Part shown: one piece after another, positions 18,390 through 28,345 of the stretch
Numbering within the stretch: position 1 is the first letter of the stretch
Layout: every line of letters starts with the position of its first letter
Origin: Porticoccaceae bacterium
GTDB lineage: Bacteria > Pseudomonadota > Gammaproteobacteria > Pseudomonadales > Porticoccaceae
Length of the DNA stretch: 64,000 bases
Assembly: GCA_021773435.1 (NCBI GenBank)
Contig: JAJFKC010000020.1
Span: 62,001 to 126,000, forward strand
Reading direction: 5' to 3'
The notes under the pieces: model-generated
Seen by the model: the letters and a program-made list of their open reading frames with translations, nothing else
What the model was told of the DNA's origin: nothing
The model's database searches: none
Made by a program: the position numbers and the translations under genes

Positions 18390-19133
18390 TTAATGCAGCA
18401 GTTTTGGGGCAATTCGGTTGAGGACTTCAGCGATATAGCTTAAAAACAAAGTGCCCATACTGCTTCGATAGCAATTTGGATCGCTATTACCAATGGCTAG
18501 TACGCCAAAAATGTTTCCGTGACAAAGCGGCACTGCGGCAACAGAGCCGACTTTATCTGCATCTTCGCCGAACAAAAATTCCAGCTCGTCCTGCCGGAGT
18601 ACACCGCAGATAGCTCGGTTAGTGCGTAGCAGTGTGCCAATGGCACCGTGGGCTTCTTCCAGGCCAACCACTCTGGCATGGCTCGCAGGTATTTTGTCCC
18701 GCTCGCCGAGCAGAATGAGGTTGTGAAACTCAACTTTAAAATCGGTACCCAGGCTATCGTAGAGTGTCGTGACAATGGTGTCGAGGTCTGGGGCTTCGAG
18801 AATATTGAGTACCAGTCTTTTGGTTTTCTCAAACAGTTTATCGTTAATGCTGGCCGATTCAAGCAGGCTATTAAGTCGCGCTCGCATTTCCATATTGCGC
18901 TCACGCAAGACGCTGATTTGTCGCTCTATGAGCGATACCGCCTTACCACTTTCGTGGGGTAGCTCAAGGCTTTCTACAATTTGAGGATGTTGTTCGAAGA
19001 AATCAGGATTCGCCGACAAAAATTCACTGACCTGTTGCCCAGTTAGCGGATTATTTTGCTTATCCTGGGGCTGCTTATCCTGGGACTGCCTGTCCTGGGG
19101 CTGCTTGTTGTGGGGCTGATAGTTCTCGTTCAT
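18390..19133 (-). CDS. DUF484 family protein with N-terminal pentapeptide repeats
   Basis: A 247-residue DUF484 protein. The conserved start of the family (VSEFLSANPDFFEQHPQIVESLELPH) comes after about 30 extra residues. A short coiled coil (SLIERQISVLRERNMEMRARL) and a GAF-like C-terminal domain follow. The extra N terminus is a run of four degenerate Gln-rich pentapeptides (QPHNK, QPQDR, QSQDK, QPQDK) encoded by a 15-bp tandem repeat. The biochemical role is unknown; the gene sits between dapF and xerC in many gammaproteobacteria. It starts 7 bases after dapF, so is co-transcribed. Confidence 0.9.
   Translation of the reverse strand: MNENYQPHNKQPQDRQSQDKQPQDKQNNPLTGQQVSEFLSANPDFFEQHPQIVESLELPHESGKAVSLIERQISVLRERNMEMRARLNSLLESASINDKLFEKTKRLVLNILEAPDLDTIVTTLYDSLGTDFKVEFHNLILLGERDKIPASHARVVGLEEAHGAIGTLLRTNRAICGVLRQDELEFLFGEDADKVGSVAAVPLCHGNIFGVLAIGNSDPNCYRSSMGTLFLSYIAEVLNRIAPKLLH
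19059..19118. repeat. 15-bp repeat, four degenerate copies, inside the DUF484 gene
   Basis: Units of the type CTTATCCTGGGGCTG at 19059, 19074, 19089 and 19104. They keep the reading frame and add low-complexity pentapeptides to the N terminus. Confidence 0.9.
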
Positions 19134-19140
19134 ATTTCAC

Positions 19141-19971
19141 TCATATTTTTATGCGCCCATGAAATACAGTGGTGGCTGAACCGGTCATCATCACTGGTTG
19201 GCCCTCGCCCTGCCACGATATATTGAGTCGTCCGCCGGTTAAATGCACCGTTACGGCAGAGTCTAACAGGTCTTGCTGTATGCCTGCTATCACTGCTGCA
19301 CAGGCACCACTACCACAGGCTTGGGTTTCGCCGGCGCCGCGTTCGTAAACGCGGAGTTTGATTTCCGTTCGTGACACGACCTGCATAAACCCTGCATTAA
19401 CATTTTCGGGAAAGTCCGCATGGCTTTCTATTTTTGGCCCCAGTTCGGTCACCGGTGCCACATCTATATTATCAACCTGTAGCACGGCATGGGGATTGCC
19501 TACCGATAGTACAGCGAGCTGATAAACGTTATTTTCTATTGGGAGGGAATATAACGATTCTCTGTTATTGCGGGCGAAGGGGATATCTTTTGGGGTAAAG
19601 ATGGGGGCTTCGTTAGTAACGGTAATATGTTCAGCACTCTGGTATTGAAGCTCCAGAATGCCAACGCTAGTTTGCACAGTGATATTATTTTTGCCGGTTA
19701 GCTTTTGATCGCGGACAAACTTGGCAAAGCAGCGGGCGCCGTTGCCACATTGTGCAACTTCGCCACCATCAGCATTAAAAATACGGTACTGGAAGTCTAC
19801 TTCGGGGAGGGTTGGCGGCTCGACAAGCAAGAGCTGATCACAGCCAATGCCCCGGTGTCGATCCGCCAGTTTACGCGCCAGGGATGGTGTCATCTGCATG
19901 GCTTGAGAGACACAGTCAATGACCACGAAGTCGTTGCCCAGGCCGTGCATTTTGGTGAATCGAATGAACAT
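19141..19971 (-). CDS. dapF: diaminopimelate epimerase
   Basis: A 276-residue enzyme converting LL- to meso-diaminopimelate for lysine and peptidoglycan synthesis. The two catalytic cysteines are visible in ADGGEVAQCGNGARCFAKF and GAGETQACGSGACAAV. The N-terminal FTKMHGLGNDFVVID is typical. Its ATG overlaps the lysA stop by one base, so the two are translationally coupled. Confidence 0.97.
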   Translation of the reverse strand: MFIRFTKMHGLGNDFVVIDCVSQAMQMTPSLARKLADRHRGIGCDQLLLVEPPTLPEVDFQYRIFNADGGEVAQCGNGARCFAKFVRDQKLTGKNNITVQTSVGILELQYQSAEHITVTNEAPIFTPKDIPFARNNRESLYSLPIENNVYQLAVLSVGNPHAVLQVDNIDVAPVTELGPKIESHADFPENVNAGFMQVVSRTEIKLRVYERGAGETQACGSGACAAVIAGIQQDLLDSAVTVHLTGGRLNISWQGEGQPVMMTGSATTVFHGRIKI

Positions 19972-21227
19972 TATTCTGGTTCCGGCAACAGATGCTCTCC
20001 ATGCATTAAACGCTCAATGGTCTCGCGTTCTCGTATCAAATGCATGTTTGAACCATCGACCATAATTTCTGGCGGCCGTGGTCGTGAATTGTAATTCGAA
20101 CTCATGGTAAAGCCATAGGCACCGGCTGAATGCACACAGAGTATATCCCCTGGCATGATCGCGAGCGCCCGTTGTTTGCCGAGAAAGTCGCCGGTTTCAC
20201 AGACAGGGCCAACCACGTCATATATTTTTTCAGGCGCATTTTCGTTAGGGCGTAGTGGTTCAATATTGAGCCAGGCATCGTACAGAGCTGGCCTGATCAT
20301 ATCGTTCATGGCCGCATCGACCACAGCGAAGTTTTTGTCACCGTTGTTTTTGATGTGTTCAACGCGGGTCAGCAACACACCTGCGTTGGCGGTGATCGAG
20401 CGCCCCGGCTCAAGGATTAACGTCAGGCCTCGATCATTCAGTTTATCAAGCACTGCACGGATATAGTCCCCAATGGGCGGAGGGCATTCGTCTTTATAAC
20501 GCACACCGAGGCCACCGCCCAAATCGAGGTGCTTCACGTTAATCCCGGCGTTGGCCAGTTTATCGACGAGGGCAAGAGTCAGCTCCAGGGCTTCAAGAAA
20601 AGGTGATATTTCGGTTAGCTGAGAACCAATGTGGCAATCGACACCAATGATATCGATATGACTTAACTCGGCGGCATGCTGGTAGACGCCAAACGCGGTA
20701 TCGATATCAATACCAAACTTGTTTTCTTTTAAGCCAGTTGAAATATAAGGATGACTTTGCGCATCCACATCTGGATTGACACGCAGAGATACCGCCGCTT
20801 TGGTATCTAAACGGGCAGCGATTCGCTGAATAACTTCAAGTTCACTTTCCGACTCTACATTAAAACAATGGATGCCAACTTTGAGCGCATATTCAATCTC
20901 TTCGGCATTTTTACCGACCCCAGAGAAAACTGTTTTGCCAGTATCTCCACCGGCAGCTATAACCCTTTGCAGCTCGCCTGCGGAGACTATGTCAAAGCCC
21001 GCGCCCAGGTCAGCTAAGACTTTAAGAACGGCCAAATTAGAGTTGGCTTTGACGGCATAACAGATCAGGTTGGAGGTGCCGGCCAGTGCCACCTGGTAGG
21101 CTAGAAAGTGTTCACTGAGCGCCTTTTTTGAATAGACATACGCCGGCGTGCCGTGTTGAGCGGCAATGTCAGCGAGGGCGACACCCTCGGCATACAGTTG
21201 TCCTTTGGAACAGGCGAAATAACTCAT
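19971..21227 (-). CDS. lysA: diaminopimelate decarboxylase
   Basis: A 418-residue PLP-dependent alanine-racemase-fold enzyme catalysing the last step of lysine synthesis. The PLP lysine is in ICYAVKANSN. HLDLGGGLGVRY, the EPGRSI phosphate-binding loop and the substrate Cys in GPVCETGDFLG are present. It precedes dapF with a one-base overlap and follows lptM by 77 bases, the order seen in Pseudomonas. Confidence 0.97.
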   Translation of the reverse strand: MSYFACSKGQLYAEGVALADIAAQHGTPAYVYSKKALSEHFLAYQVALAGTSNLICYAVKANSNLAVLKVLADLGAGFDIVSAGELQRVIAAGGDTGKTVFSGVGKNAEEIEYALKVGIHCFNVESESELEVIQRIAARLDTKAAVSLRVNPDVDAQSHPYISTGLKENKFGIDIDTAFGVYQHAAELSHIDIIGVDCHIGSQLTEISPFLEALELTLALVDKLANAGINVKHLDLGGGLGVRYKDECPPPIGDYIRAVLDKLNDRGLTLILEPGRSITANAGVLLTRVEHIKNNGDKNFAVVDAAMNDMIRPALYDAWLNIEPLRPNENAPEKIYDVVGPVCETGDFLGKQRALAIMPGDILCVHSAGAYGFTMSSNYNSRPRPPEIMVDGSNMHLIRERETIERLMHGEHLLPEPE

Positions 21228-21304
21228 CGTGAAATGGTCTTGGGTAAATTGTGTCAGAAGTAGCCTGGAATTTTGTCTATATAGTGTGGATTTGCAGCTT
21301 AAGC

Positions 21305-21673
21305 TTATTCGGTCGAGACCGGATCGGGCACTTCCAGATTCGGTTGTTGTTCTCCCGGCAGTTCCTCTCCATCGGTAAGTACTTCGGTTTCCAGCTCCAC
21401 TGGCGCTATGTCTGTTGGTGCTGAGTTCATTGTTTTAGGGTCACTTGTTGTGGGGTCAGTTACTGAAGAGTCCTCAGATGTTGGGCTTGCGGGTATGGAC
21501 TCATCCGGATTTGCGTTCACAGGAGCCGCCTCTGCGGGTATTGCTGGCAGCTGTTGTACCGGTGGTGGTGGAATGTATAGCGGGCCTTTGTTACCACAGG
21601 CATTAATTCCTAGCAGGCTAAGCAGCGAAAGAACAACGAGGTTGGAATGCTTGGTAATGTTGCGAACGTTCAT
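21305..21673 (-). CDS. lptM: LptM-type small lipoprotein
   Basis: A 122-residue lipoprotein. A signal peptide ends in the lipobox INAC, and the invariant GNKGPLYIPPPP follows at once, as in LptM/YifL, which helps maturation of the LPS translocon LptD. The tail of about 80 residues is Pro/Thr/Ser/Glu-rich and disordered, longer than in E. coli. I use the ATG at 21673; an upstream in-frame ATG adds 17 residues that would spoil the signal peptide. Upstream of lysA on the same strand. Confidence 0.85.
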   Translation of the reverse strand: MNVRNITKHSNLVVLSLLSLLGINACGNKGPLYIPPPPVQQLPAIPAEAAPVNANPDESIPASPTSEDSSVTDPTTSDPKTMNSAPTDIAPVELETEVLTDGEELPGEQQPNLEVPDPVSTE

Positions 21674-21820
21674 AGTATAGGGCCCATAAGAAGGGTCAGT
21701 GTAGTGGAGTTTTTGTGAGGACATAACCGGGGCACAGTATAGCGGGAGACCGCTTAGATACTCAATTGGAGCTTCACGTACAGGGGCACGAAGTTAAGGG
21801 TATGACGCCAGATTGCCTGA

Positions 21821-23215
21821 TTAGCGCAGCATTATTTTTCTTGCCTCGGCCACTGCCTTCGTTACCTGCTCTGGCGCGGTGCCACCGAGATGATTTCTGG
21901 CATTGACTGAACCTTCCAGGGTCAGCACGTCAAACACATCTGATTTGATAGATCGATTAAATTTTTGAAGTTGGGTAAGAGATAACTCAGCTAAATCCTT
22001 TTCCTCTTTGATACCAAAGGCGACAGCTTTACCCACTGCCTCATGGGCATCTCGAAAAGCCAGGCCCTTGCCGACCAGATAATCGGCGAGATCTGTAGCG
22101 GTAGAATAGCCACGCAATGCGGCTGAGCGCATATTGTCCTTATTGATAACAACAGCAGGGACCATATCCGCGAATGCTCTAAGACAATCACGGACGGTAT
22201 CAACGGCATCAAACAGGGGTTCTTTGTCTTCTTGATTGTCCTTGTTGTAGGCCAGGGGTTGAGCTTTCATCAGGGTTAACAGGGCTACTAAATCGCCGTG
22301 CACTCGCCCGGTTTTCCCGCGCACTAGTTCTGGTACATCGGGATTTTTCTTTTGAGGCATGATTGAAGAGCCGGTGCAAAATCGGTCGGGTAGTTCAATA
22401 AATCCGAATTGTGCTGAAGTCCAGAGTATTAATTCTTCAGACGCTCTTGAAAGATGGGTCATTAGCAGACTGGCAAAAGCACAGAATTCAATAGCAAAGT
22501 CACGGTCGCTTACCGAGTCCAGAGAATTAGCAGTTGGGCTATCAAAGCCTAATAAGCTTGCCGTTAGTTCACGATCAATTGGATAACTGGTGCCAGCTAA
22601 GGCCGCCGCACCGAGGGGAGAGCGGTTTAAACGTTTGTGACAATCCTGCAGCCGGCCTTTATCCCGTTCGAGCATTTCATACCAGGCCATCATATGGTGG
22701 CCGAAGGTGACTGGCTGGGCGGTTTGCAAATGGGTAAAGCCCGGCATGATGGTGGCGGCTTCACGTTCAGCGAGATTCAGTAGGCCATTTTGCAAGCGCA
22801 GGAGTTCATCCTGGATATTCAGTATTTCTTCACGCAGCCAAAGACGGATATCAGTGGCGACCTGATCATTACGCGAGCGACCAGTGTGCAGTTTTTTTCC
22901 GGCTTCACCTATTTTTTTTGTCAAGGCAGCTTCGATGTTCATATGCACATCTTCCAGCTCGATTGACCAGGAGAACTGACCGCTTTCGATATCTTCCAGA
23001 ATATCTCCTAAACCAGCCTCAATAAGTTTGTATTCATTATCGTCCAGCAAATTTGCGCCATGTAACATTTGTGCATGGGCTAGTGAACCTTGAATATCCT
23101 GTCTGTAAAGTCGGCGATCGAAATCAGCCGATGCAGTAAAGCGTGTGACAAATTCGTCCGTAGCTTCGCTAAACCGGCCACCCCAGGCCTTGTTTGGGGT
23201 TTTATTCCCGCTCAT
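21821..23215 (-). CDS. argH: argininosuccinate lyase
   Basis: A 464-residue fumarase/aspartase-superfamily enzyme releasing arginine and fumarate. The signature loop [16 protein letters not shown] with the catalytic Ser is intact, as are [13 protein letters not shown] and TSYPIDRE. It is first in the minus-strand run toward lptM-lysA. It is divergent from algZ with 114 bases between the starts, as in Pseudomonas. Confidence 0.97.
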   Translation of the reverse strand: MSGNKTPNKAWGGRFSEATDEFVTRFTASADFDRRLYRQDIQGSLAHAQMLHGANLLDDNEYKLIEAGLGDILEDIESGQFSWSIELEDVHMNIEAALTKKIGEAGKKLHTGRSRNDQVATDIRLWLREEILNIQDELLRLQNGLLNLAEREAATIMPGFTHLQTAQPVTFGHHMMAWYEMLERDKGRLQDCHKRLNRSPLGAAALAGTSYPIDRELTASLLGFDSPTANSLDSVSDRDFAIEFCAFASLLMTHLSRASEELILWTSAQFGFIELPDRFCTGSSIMPQKKNPDVPELVRGKTGRVHGDLVALLTLMKAQPLAYNKDNQEDKEPLFDAVDTVRDCLRAFADMVPAVVINKDNMRSAALRGYSTATDLADYLVGKGLAFRDAHEAVGKAVAFGIKEEKDLAELSLTQLQKFNRSIKSDVFDVLTLEGSVNARNHLGGTAPEQVTKAVAEARKIMLR

Positions 23216-23329
23216 TATTACCTCACGATTAATTGGCTGTATTTAATTTAGGTAGGAAGTCTTTTAAATGCTGGCATTATAGCGAAACCACCGGATAATA
23301 TTGCGCTGGCGTTATTTGGCGAAGCTTTC

Positions 23330-24394
23330 ATGTTGGATTGGAAATCACATCTATTTCCGGAACCTGTATCTTTTGCAAGGCAGGGCGAGGACAACTTTTT
23401 TCCCAAGCTGTATCGGGGAGAAGCTGCTTTGGATGTCGTTTTAATCACTCAACTTTTTTGCGTGACTATTGTGATCGCTAAAAGTGGATTATCTGCTTTT
23501 GATTGGGATTTATTAGGACTGGTATCTTTGTTAGGTACAGGCATGGCTTTGTCTGGTGCTTTGGTCTTGACGATTTGCGAACAATTTTTCAGCCGGAGTT
23601 CTCCTGTTAGAAGTGTTTTGTTGAGCTGGTTTATCAGTTTTATTGTGGTGGTGGTTTGCACGGTTATAGCTGAGCAGGTAATGATATTTGCATTCCCCGG
23701 CCGACTATTTTCTATTACATGGGTGGCTGAAACTGTTGCTACCGCTGTGCTACCCATGACGATACTACTTCGTTATCTTTACGTGCATCAACAGGTTCGC
23801 GTGCAAGCCCATGCAGCGAAAGAATCGGATATCCAGGCGCATCAAGCGAGAATAAGGCCGCATTTTCTGTTTAATACTATGAATGTGATAGCCAGTTTAA
23901 TTGCCTCTAATCCCGAGCAAGCAGAGCGCGCTGTTGAGGACGTGTCAGACCTTTTTCGTAACGTCCTGACTGGCTCCCAAACACTTATACCTCTGCGTGA
24001 AGAATTGTCGTTATGCAGACAATACCTGGCGTTGGAAAAAATGCGGCTGGGTGATCGATTGGAAACAGAATGGCAGATCAGTGATTATGGCGATGATGTA
24101 AAAATACCTTGCTTAACATTGCAGCCTGTCCTGGAAAACGCTGTATATCATGGCATCCAACTCATCCAGAATGGGGGGAAAATAGAAATAAAAATAAGTC
24201 GCTTGCAGGACAGAATCCTTATTGATGTCCGTAACCCAAGAAACCCCCGTATCCAGCATAATAAGGGGAGAAAAATGGCTATAAAAAACGTACAGTACCG
24301 ACTTAAAGCCCATTTTGGGCCAACTGCGGGCGTGGAATCAGAAGTGATGGAAAATTATTATACAACTCATATAGCCTATCCGGTGAAGGGCTGA
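23330..24394 (+). CDS. algZ: sensor histidine kinase of the LytS/AlgZ (FimS) type
   Basis: A 354-residue membrane kinase. Four hydrophobic segments (about 40-145) precede a His_kinase (LytS-like) domain with the phospho-acceptor region RPHFLFNTMNVIASLI and an ATP-binding domain containing LQPVLENAVYHGI. The usual second glycine box is weak, as in AlgZ of Pseudomonas. It is followed by algR after 5 bases and is divergent from argH. AlgZ/AlgR control twitching motility and exopolysaccharide in Pseudomonas; the same circuit is likely here (inference). Confidence 0.88.
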   Translation: MLDWKSHLFPEPVSFARQGEDNFFPKLYRGEAALDVVLITQLFCVTIVIAKSGLSAFDWDLLGLVSLLGTGMALSGALVLTICEQFFSRSSPVRSVLLSWFISFIVVVVCTVIAEQVMIFAFPGRLFSITWVAETVATAVLPMTILLRYLYVHQQVRVQAHAAKESDIQAHQARIRPHFLFNTMNVIASLIASNPEQAERAVEDVSDLFRNVLTGSQTLIPLREELSLCRQYLALEKMRLGDRLETEWQISDYGDDVKIPCLTLQPVLENAVYHGIQLIQNGGKIEIKISRLQDRILIDVRNPRNPRIQHNKGRKMAIKNVQYRLKAHFGPTAGVESEVMENYYTTHIAYPVKG

Positions 24395-24399
24395 CTACG

Positions 24400-25140
24400 A
24401 TGAAAATATTGATAGTTGATGACGAACCTCTGGCGAGAGAGCGTTTGGCCCGTATGATATTAATCCAGGGAGGGATGAATATTATTGGCCAGGCCGGTAA
24501 TGGTCAGGAGGCGATTCGATTGGCAGAGGAGCACCGTCCTGATGTCGTGTTGATGGATGTACGAATGCCTGGTATGGACGGGTTGGCAGCTGCGCATCAT
24601 ATCGCTGAATTGGATCCTCCACCCGCAGTCGTTTTCTGTACGGCCTACGGGGATTATGCCATTGAGGCCTTTTCTTCACAGGCGACGGGTTATTTGCTGA
24701 AACCGGTCAAGCAGGCTGAGTTGGAGCAAGCACTGCTTCAAACCAGGCGGGTGAATAAGGCGCAAATTAGCGAATTACAGCAACACCCCGCAGTTTTGGC
24801 CGGTGGTCGTAGCCATATTGCCGCAAAAAGTCGTCTCGGCGTCGACCTTATTTCTGTAGGGGAAGTGAGGTTGTTTCAGGCTGATCATAAATATGTCACT
24901 GCCTATTGCGCGGATGGGGTAGAAGCTCTACTGGATGAAACGCTTAAAGATCTTGAACAGGAATTTGAGGGCAGATTCGTGCGGGTTCATCGTAACGCGC
25001 TGGTTTCAATTGGTCATATCGCAGGTCTGGTAAAAGACTCTGATGGTCAAAATTTTATTCGTCTCAATGGGCTGGATATTACCCCACAAGTGAGCAGGCG
25101 CCATGCGACGATCGTGCGAAAGTTGATCGAAATCCTTTAA
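24400..25140 (+). CDS. algR: LytTR response regulator AlgR
   Basis: A 246-residue regulator. The receiver domain (1-120) has acidic D7-D8 and phospho-acceptor D53 ([13 protein letters not shown]) and the conserved Lys in GYLLKPVK. The C-terminal LytTR DNA-binding domain (about 140-245) contains [12 protein letters not shown] and [13 protein letters not shown]. Pair partner of the upstream kinase. In Pseudomonas AlgR activates the fimU-pilVWXY1Y2E operon, which is also present here about 34 kb away. Confidence 0.92.
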   Translation: MKILIVDDEPLARERLARMILIQGGMNIIGQAGNGQEAIRLAEEHRPDVVLMDVRMPGMDGLAAAHHIAELDPPPAVVFCTAYGDYAIEAFSSQATGYLLKPVKQAELEQALLQTRRVNKAQISELQQHPAVLAGGRSHIAAKSRLGVDLISVGEVRLFQADHKYVTAYCADGVEALLDETLKDLEQEFEGRFVRVHRNALVSIGHIAGLVKDSDGQNFIRLNGLDITPQVSRRHATIVRKLIEIL

Positions 25141-25214
25141 GTGAAGAGAGCCGATTCGAGTGGTGCCCGGGGCGCAAATGTTGCTGCGCGGAGCTGGCTG
25201 CTGATGCTCGAAAT

Positions 25215-26174
25215 ATGACACGCTTTCCCGCGAGAGATGTACTGCGCATTGCCAGCCGGAACAGCCCTTTGGCGCTCTGGCAGGCTAACTATGTCAAGCG
25301 TGAGTTAGAGACGGCACATCCCGATCTGGTTGTGCAAATTATTGGCTTCACCACGCAGGGTGATCGCATCCTCGATACCGCTTTATCCAAAGTCGGCGGC
25401 AAGGGCCTGTTTGTTAAGGAGCTTGAGGTAGCGCTCCTGGAGGGTAATGCTGATATCGCTGTCCACTCGATGAAAGATGTGCCGATGGAGTTACCGGATG
25501 GATTGGCCTTGTCGGTCTATTGCCAGCGGGAAGATGCCCGTGATGCTTTAGTGAGTGGGTCGTTTGAAAAGCTGGAGAATTTACCGCCCGGTGCCCGCGT
25601 CGGTACCTCAAGTCTGCGGCGTCAGTGTCAGCTTCGAGCACGGTATCCGGGCCTGGAGATCGACGATTTACGCGGCAACGTCAATACCCGGCTAGCCAAG
25701 CTGGACAACGGCGACTACGATGCAATTATTCTCGCTACAGCCGGTCTGTTGAGGCTGGATATGGCCGATAGAATCAAACAAAAAATCCCGATTGAAATCT
25801 CATTGCCCGCTGCGGGTCAGGGAGCAGTTGGAATTGAGTGTTGTGCAGATGATGAGTCGACGATTGCCTTGATTGAAGAGCTGCACCATAGCCAAACCGC
25901 TCAGGTAGTTAAGGCTGAACGGGCAGTGAATCGTCAACTGCAAGGGGGTTGTCAGTTGCCGGTAGCCTGTTACGGCGAGCTCAAAGGCACTGATATAGTT
26001 CTGCGCGCCCTGGTTGGTTCTGTCGACGGCCGGACGATTGTGTACGATGAGCTTGGTGGTTCCGCCCAAGCGGGCGAGGCGCTTGGCGTCGAGCTGGCCG
26101 ATCGATTGCTCGGCAACGGTGCTGATCGAATTCTGGCAGATTTTTCCCGGCACCAGACTATCGACCAACCCTGA
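25215..26174 (+). CDS. hemC: porphobilinogen deaminase (hydroxymethylbilane synthase)
   Basis: A 319-residue heme-pathway enzyme that polymerises four porphobilinogens. The N-terminal [17 protein letters not shown] and the SSLRRQ substrate-binding arginines are present, as is the cofactor-attaching Cys246 in GGCQLPVAC. No strong ribosome-binding site precedes the ATG. First of hemC-hemD-hemX-hemY, directly behind algR. Confidence 0.97.
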   Translation: MTRFPARDVLRIASRNSPLALWQANYVKRELETAHPDLVVQIIGFTTQGDRILDTALSKVGGKGLFVKELEVALLEGNADIAVHSMKDVPMELPDGLALSVYCQREDARDALVSGSFEKLENLPPGARVGTSSLRRQCQLRARYPGLEIDDLRGNVNTRLAKLDNGDYDAIILATAGLLRLDMADRIKQKIPIEISLPAAGQGAVGIECCADDESTIALIEELHHSQTAQVVKAERAVNRQLQGGCQLPVACYGELKGTDIVLRALVGSVDGRTIVYDELGGSAQAGEALGVELADRLLGNGADRILADFSRHQTIDQP

Positions 26175-26179
26175 CCGAC

Positions 26180-26980
26180 ATGAGCGAGCTTAGCGATCTC
26201 AACGTTATTGTATTTCGCGCGCGTTCCAGCTTGAGTGTTGACTCCCACACAGAACAAGACCCGTTAGCGACAGCATTAACTGCTCGCGGTGCGCGGGTTT
26301 ATCAATTGCCGGTTCAGAAAATCGAAGCTGCGTCGGCAGATGATCCGCTTATAAAAATACAAATAGAACAAATTGAAAGCTATGATAAAGCGGTTTTTGT
26401 CAGCCGAAATGCGACTTTTTTCGCGCTGCGCTGGCTGGATCTTTGTCAGCAAAGGCTCAGACTTACGAATCAATGCCTTGCCGTTGGGCCGACTTCAGCC
26501 GCGCTGCTTGAACAACGACAAATTCAAGTCGCAATTCCCCAATCAGACTGGAGTAGCGAAGGCCTGCTGGCATTGCCTGAGATGAATAACGTGGTGGGTC
26601 AGAAAATTCTTATTTTTCGTGGGCAGGGCGGTCGTCGAGCGCTGGCAGAGGGGCTAACCTCAAGGGGCGCTAGTGTGAACTATTGCGAGCTATACCAGCG
26701 CAGACTGGATAATAGCCACAAAAAAGAGCTGCTTGAGGTGATGAACTCAGAACCTCCGCTCATTCTGATTGGGCACAATGGCGGTGTGCTCGATGCCATA
26801 CTGGCTGTGCTGGGCACGGAGCACAGCAACGAGGTATTGACCCAGCCTGTAATTGTGCCCGGCCCTCGGTTACAGAATTACGCGCTTGCGATGGGGTTCC
26901 AGCAGGTTATTGTCGCAGCCAGCGCTTTAGCCGAAGATATAGAGCAGGCACTGGTAGGCTGGTACACTCAGAAATACTAA
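26180..26980 (+). CDS. hemD: uroporphyrinogen-III synthase
   Basis: A 266-residue HEM4-family protein that cyclises hydroxymethylbilane. Sequence conservation in this family is low. The two-lobed pattern is visible, with FVSRNATFFALRW, LAVGPTSAALL, ILIFRGQGGRRALAEGL and the C-terminal VPGPRLQNYALAMGF. It starts 5 bases after hemC and is followed by hemX. Confidence 0.92.
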   Translation: MSELSDLNVIVFRARSSLSVDSHTEQDPLATALTARGARVYQLPVQKIEAASADDPLIKIQIEQIESYDKAVFVSRNATFFALRWLDLCQQRLRLTNQCLAVGPTSAALLEQRQIQVAIPQSDWSSEGLLALPEMNNVVGQKILIFRGQGGRRALAEGLTSRGASVNYCELYQRRLDNSHKKELLEVMNSEPPLILIGHNGGVLDAILAVLGTEHSNEVLTQPVIVPGPRLQNYALAMGFQQVIVAASALAEDIEQALVGWYTQKY

Positions 26981-27160
26981 AATAGCCAGCGTTTTTAGAT
27001 TGGGCTGAGGTGGAGAGTGGATGAAAACGTCGGGCATTTTAGGTAGTAATACGCGGGCATTTCTAGACGGGCACCTTAAGTTGGGGGTGTCTCAGGTAGG
27101 CCAGCCTGGCAAGATGTCTGAACTGGACAATCAAACAGGAAACTCAAATAGGAAAATATT

Positions 27161-28345
27161 GTGGAAAGTGGTACCGAGGAAAAGGCATCGACTACAGATG
27201 GTGATGTGGTGGAAGTGACTAACGAACAATCCAATACGGCACCGGCCAGCAAAGCACCACCGAAGGGTCGCGAAAAAGCTGTTGGTCGCGGCTGGCGATG
27301 GCTAGCATTGCTGATGATATTGCTGCTGATGGTTGTGATTGGCGCGGTGTCATGGTTCGGTTTCCAGCTGTATCAAGGTGTCGAACAGGCTCAGAAGAAT
27401 AGCCAGGAGCAAGCCAGACAGATAGCGGCTGCGACGGAGCAATTTGAAACTGATAAATCAACGGTGCTCAAAAATGGGGCGGCGGTTGAGGCGCAGTTGG
27501 TTGATATCAAAAATACGCTGGAATCTCAGGCTCGGAGCCTTGCTGAGCTGTCTACACTTGATCGCAATCAATGGCTGATCGCTGAACTGGAATATCTGGT
27601 TCGCCTCGCTAATCAGCGCTTGCTGACAGAGCGCCGACCTCAGGGGGCCCTCGCATTGCTTGAAGCGGCAGATAAATTACTAGGCTCAATGGATAATGTC
27701 GGGGCATTGACCGCCCGCAGCGTTCTGGCAAATGATATAGCGGCGCTGCGGCTGGTCGAAGTGATGGATCGTGAAGGCGTCTATACCAGGCTTGGTGCGC
27801 TGATGCCTGCCGTTTTGTCTTTGGCCGCGCTGCCATCTCAGGATTTAAGCGAATTGCTCGATGATGGCGGGGCTAAGCCTGACCGTGACGATGCTATTAA
27901 TTCCAATAGCGCAGTAACAACTGAGCCAACGGAGACCAGAACCTGGTATAGCCAACTGTGGCTCAATGCCAAAGCAGCCCTGGGGCGTTTTAGCCGTGAC
28001 CATTTTCATGTTCGTTACCGGGACATGCGAACGGAAGCACTGATCTCGACCGAGCAAGAGCAGTGGTTGCGTCATAATATGGCAAATAATATTACCAGTG
28101 CCCAGTTGGCCTTAATACGGGAAGAACAAGAGATATATACCGCTAGTTTGGCCTCTGTTGAAGACCAGCTGCAGAGTTATTTCAAGGGCTCTTTTCAGGC
28201 ACAAAAACTGATCGCTGAAATAGAGGCGTTAAAAAACCTCAATATTAAGCAAGATTTGCCCGATATATCGGCCTCTATCGGTGTCCCTGTACAGTTGCAG
28301 TTGGCGCCAACAAGGCAGGAGGATGTCAGAGGTGAGCAACCATGA
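27161..28345 (+). CDS. hemX: HemX family membrane protein
   Basis: A 394-residue protein beginning at GTG 27161 with AGGA nine bases upstream. A Thr/Pro/Lys-rich cytoplasmic N terminus (1-43) leads into one membrane helix (about 45-72). A Gln/Glu-rich coiled coil follows, then the HemX core with DRNQWLIAELEYLVRLANQRL. In gammaproteobacteria HemX lies between hemD and hemY; despite old names it is not a proven methyltransferase. Its stop overlaps the hemY start by four bases. Confidence 0.92.
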   Translation: MESGTEEKASTTDGDVVEVTNEQSNTAPASKAPPKGREKAVGRGWRWLALLMILLLMVVIGAVSWFGFQLYQGVEQAQKNSQEQARQIAAATEQFETDKSTVLKNGAAVEAQLVDIKNTLESQARSLAELSTLDRNQWLIAELEYLVRLANQRLLTERRPQGALALLEAADKLLGSMDNVGALTARSVLANDIAALRLVEVMDREGVYTRLGALMPAVLSLAALPSQDLSELLDDGGAKPDRDDAINSNSAVTTEPTETRTWYSQLWLNAKAALGRFSRDHFHVRYRDMRTEALISTEQEQWLRHNMANNITSAQLALIREEQEIYTASLASVEDQLQSYFKGSFQAQKLIAEIEALKNLNIKQDLPDISASIGVPVQLQLAPTRQEDVRGEQP

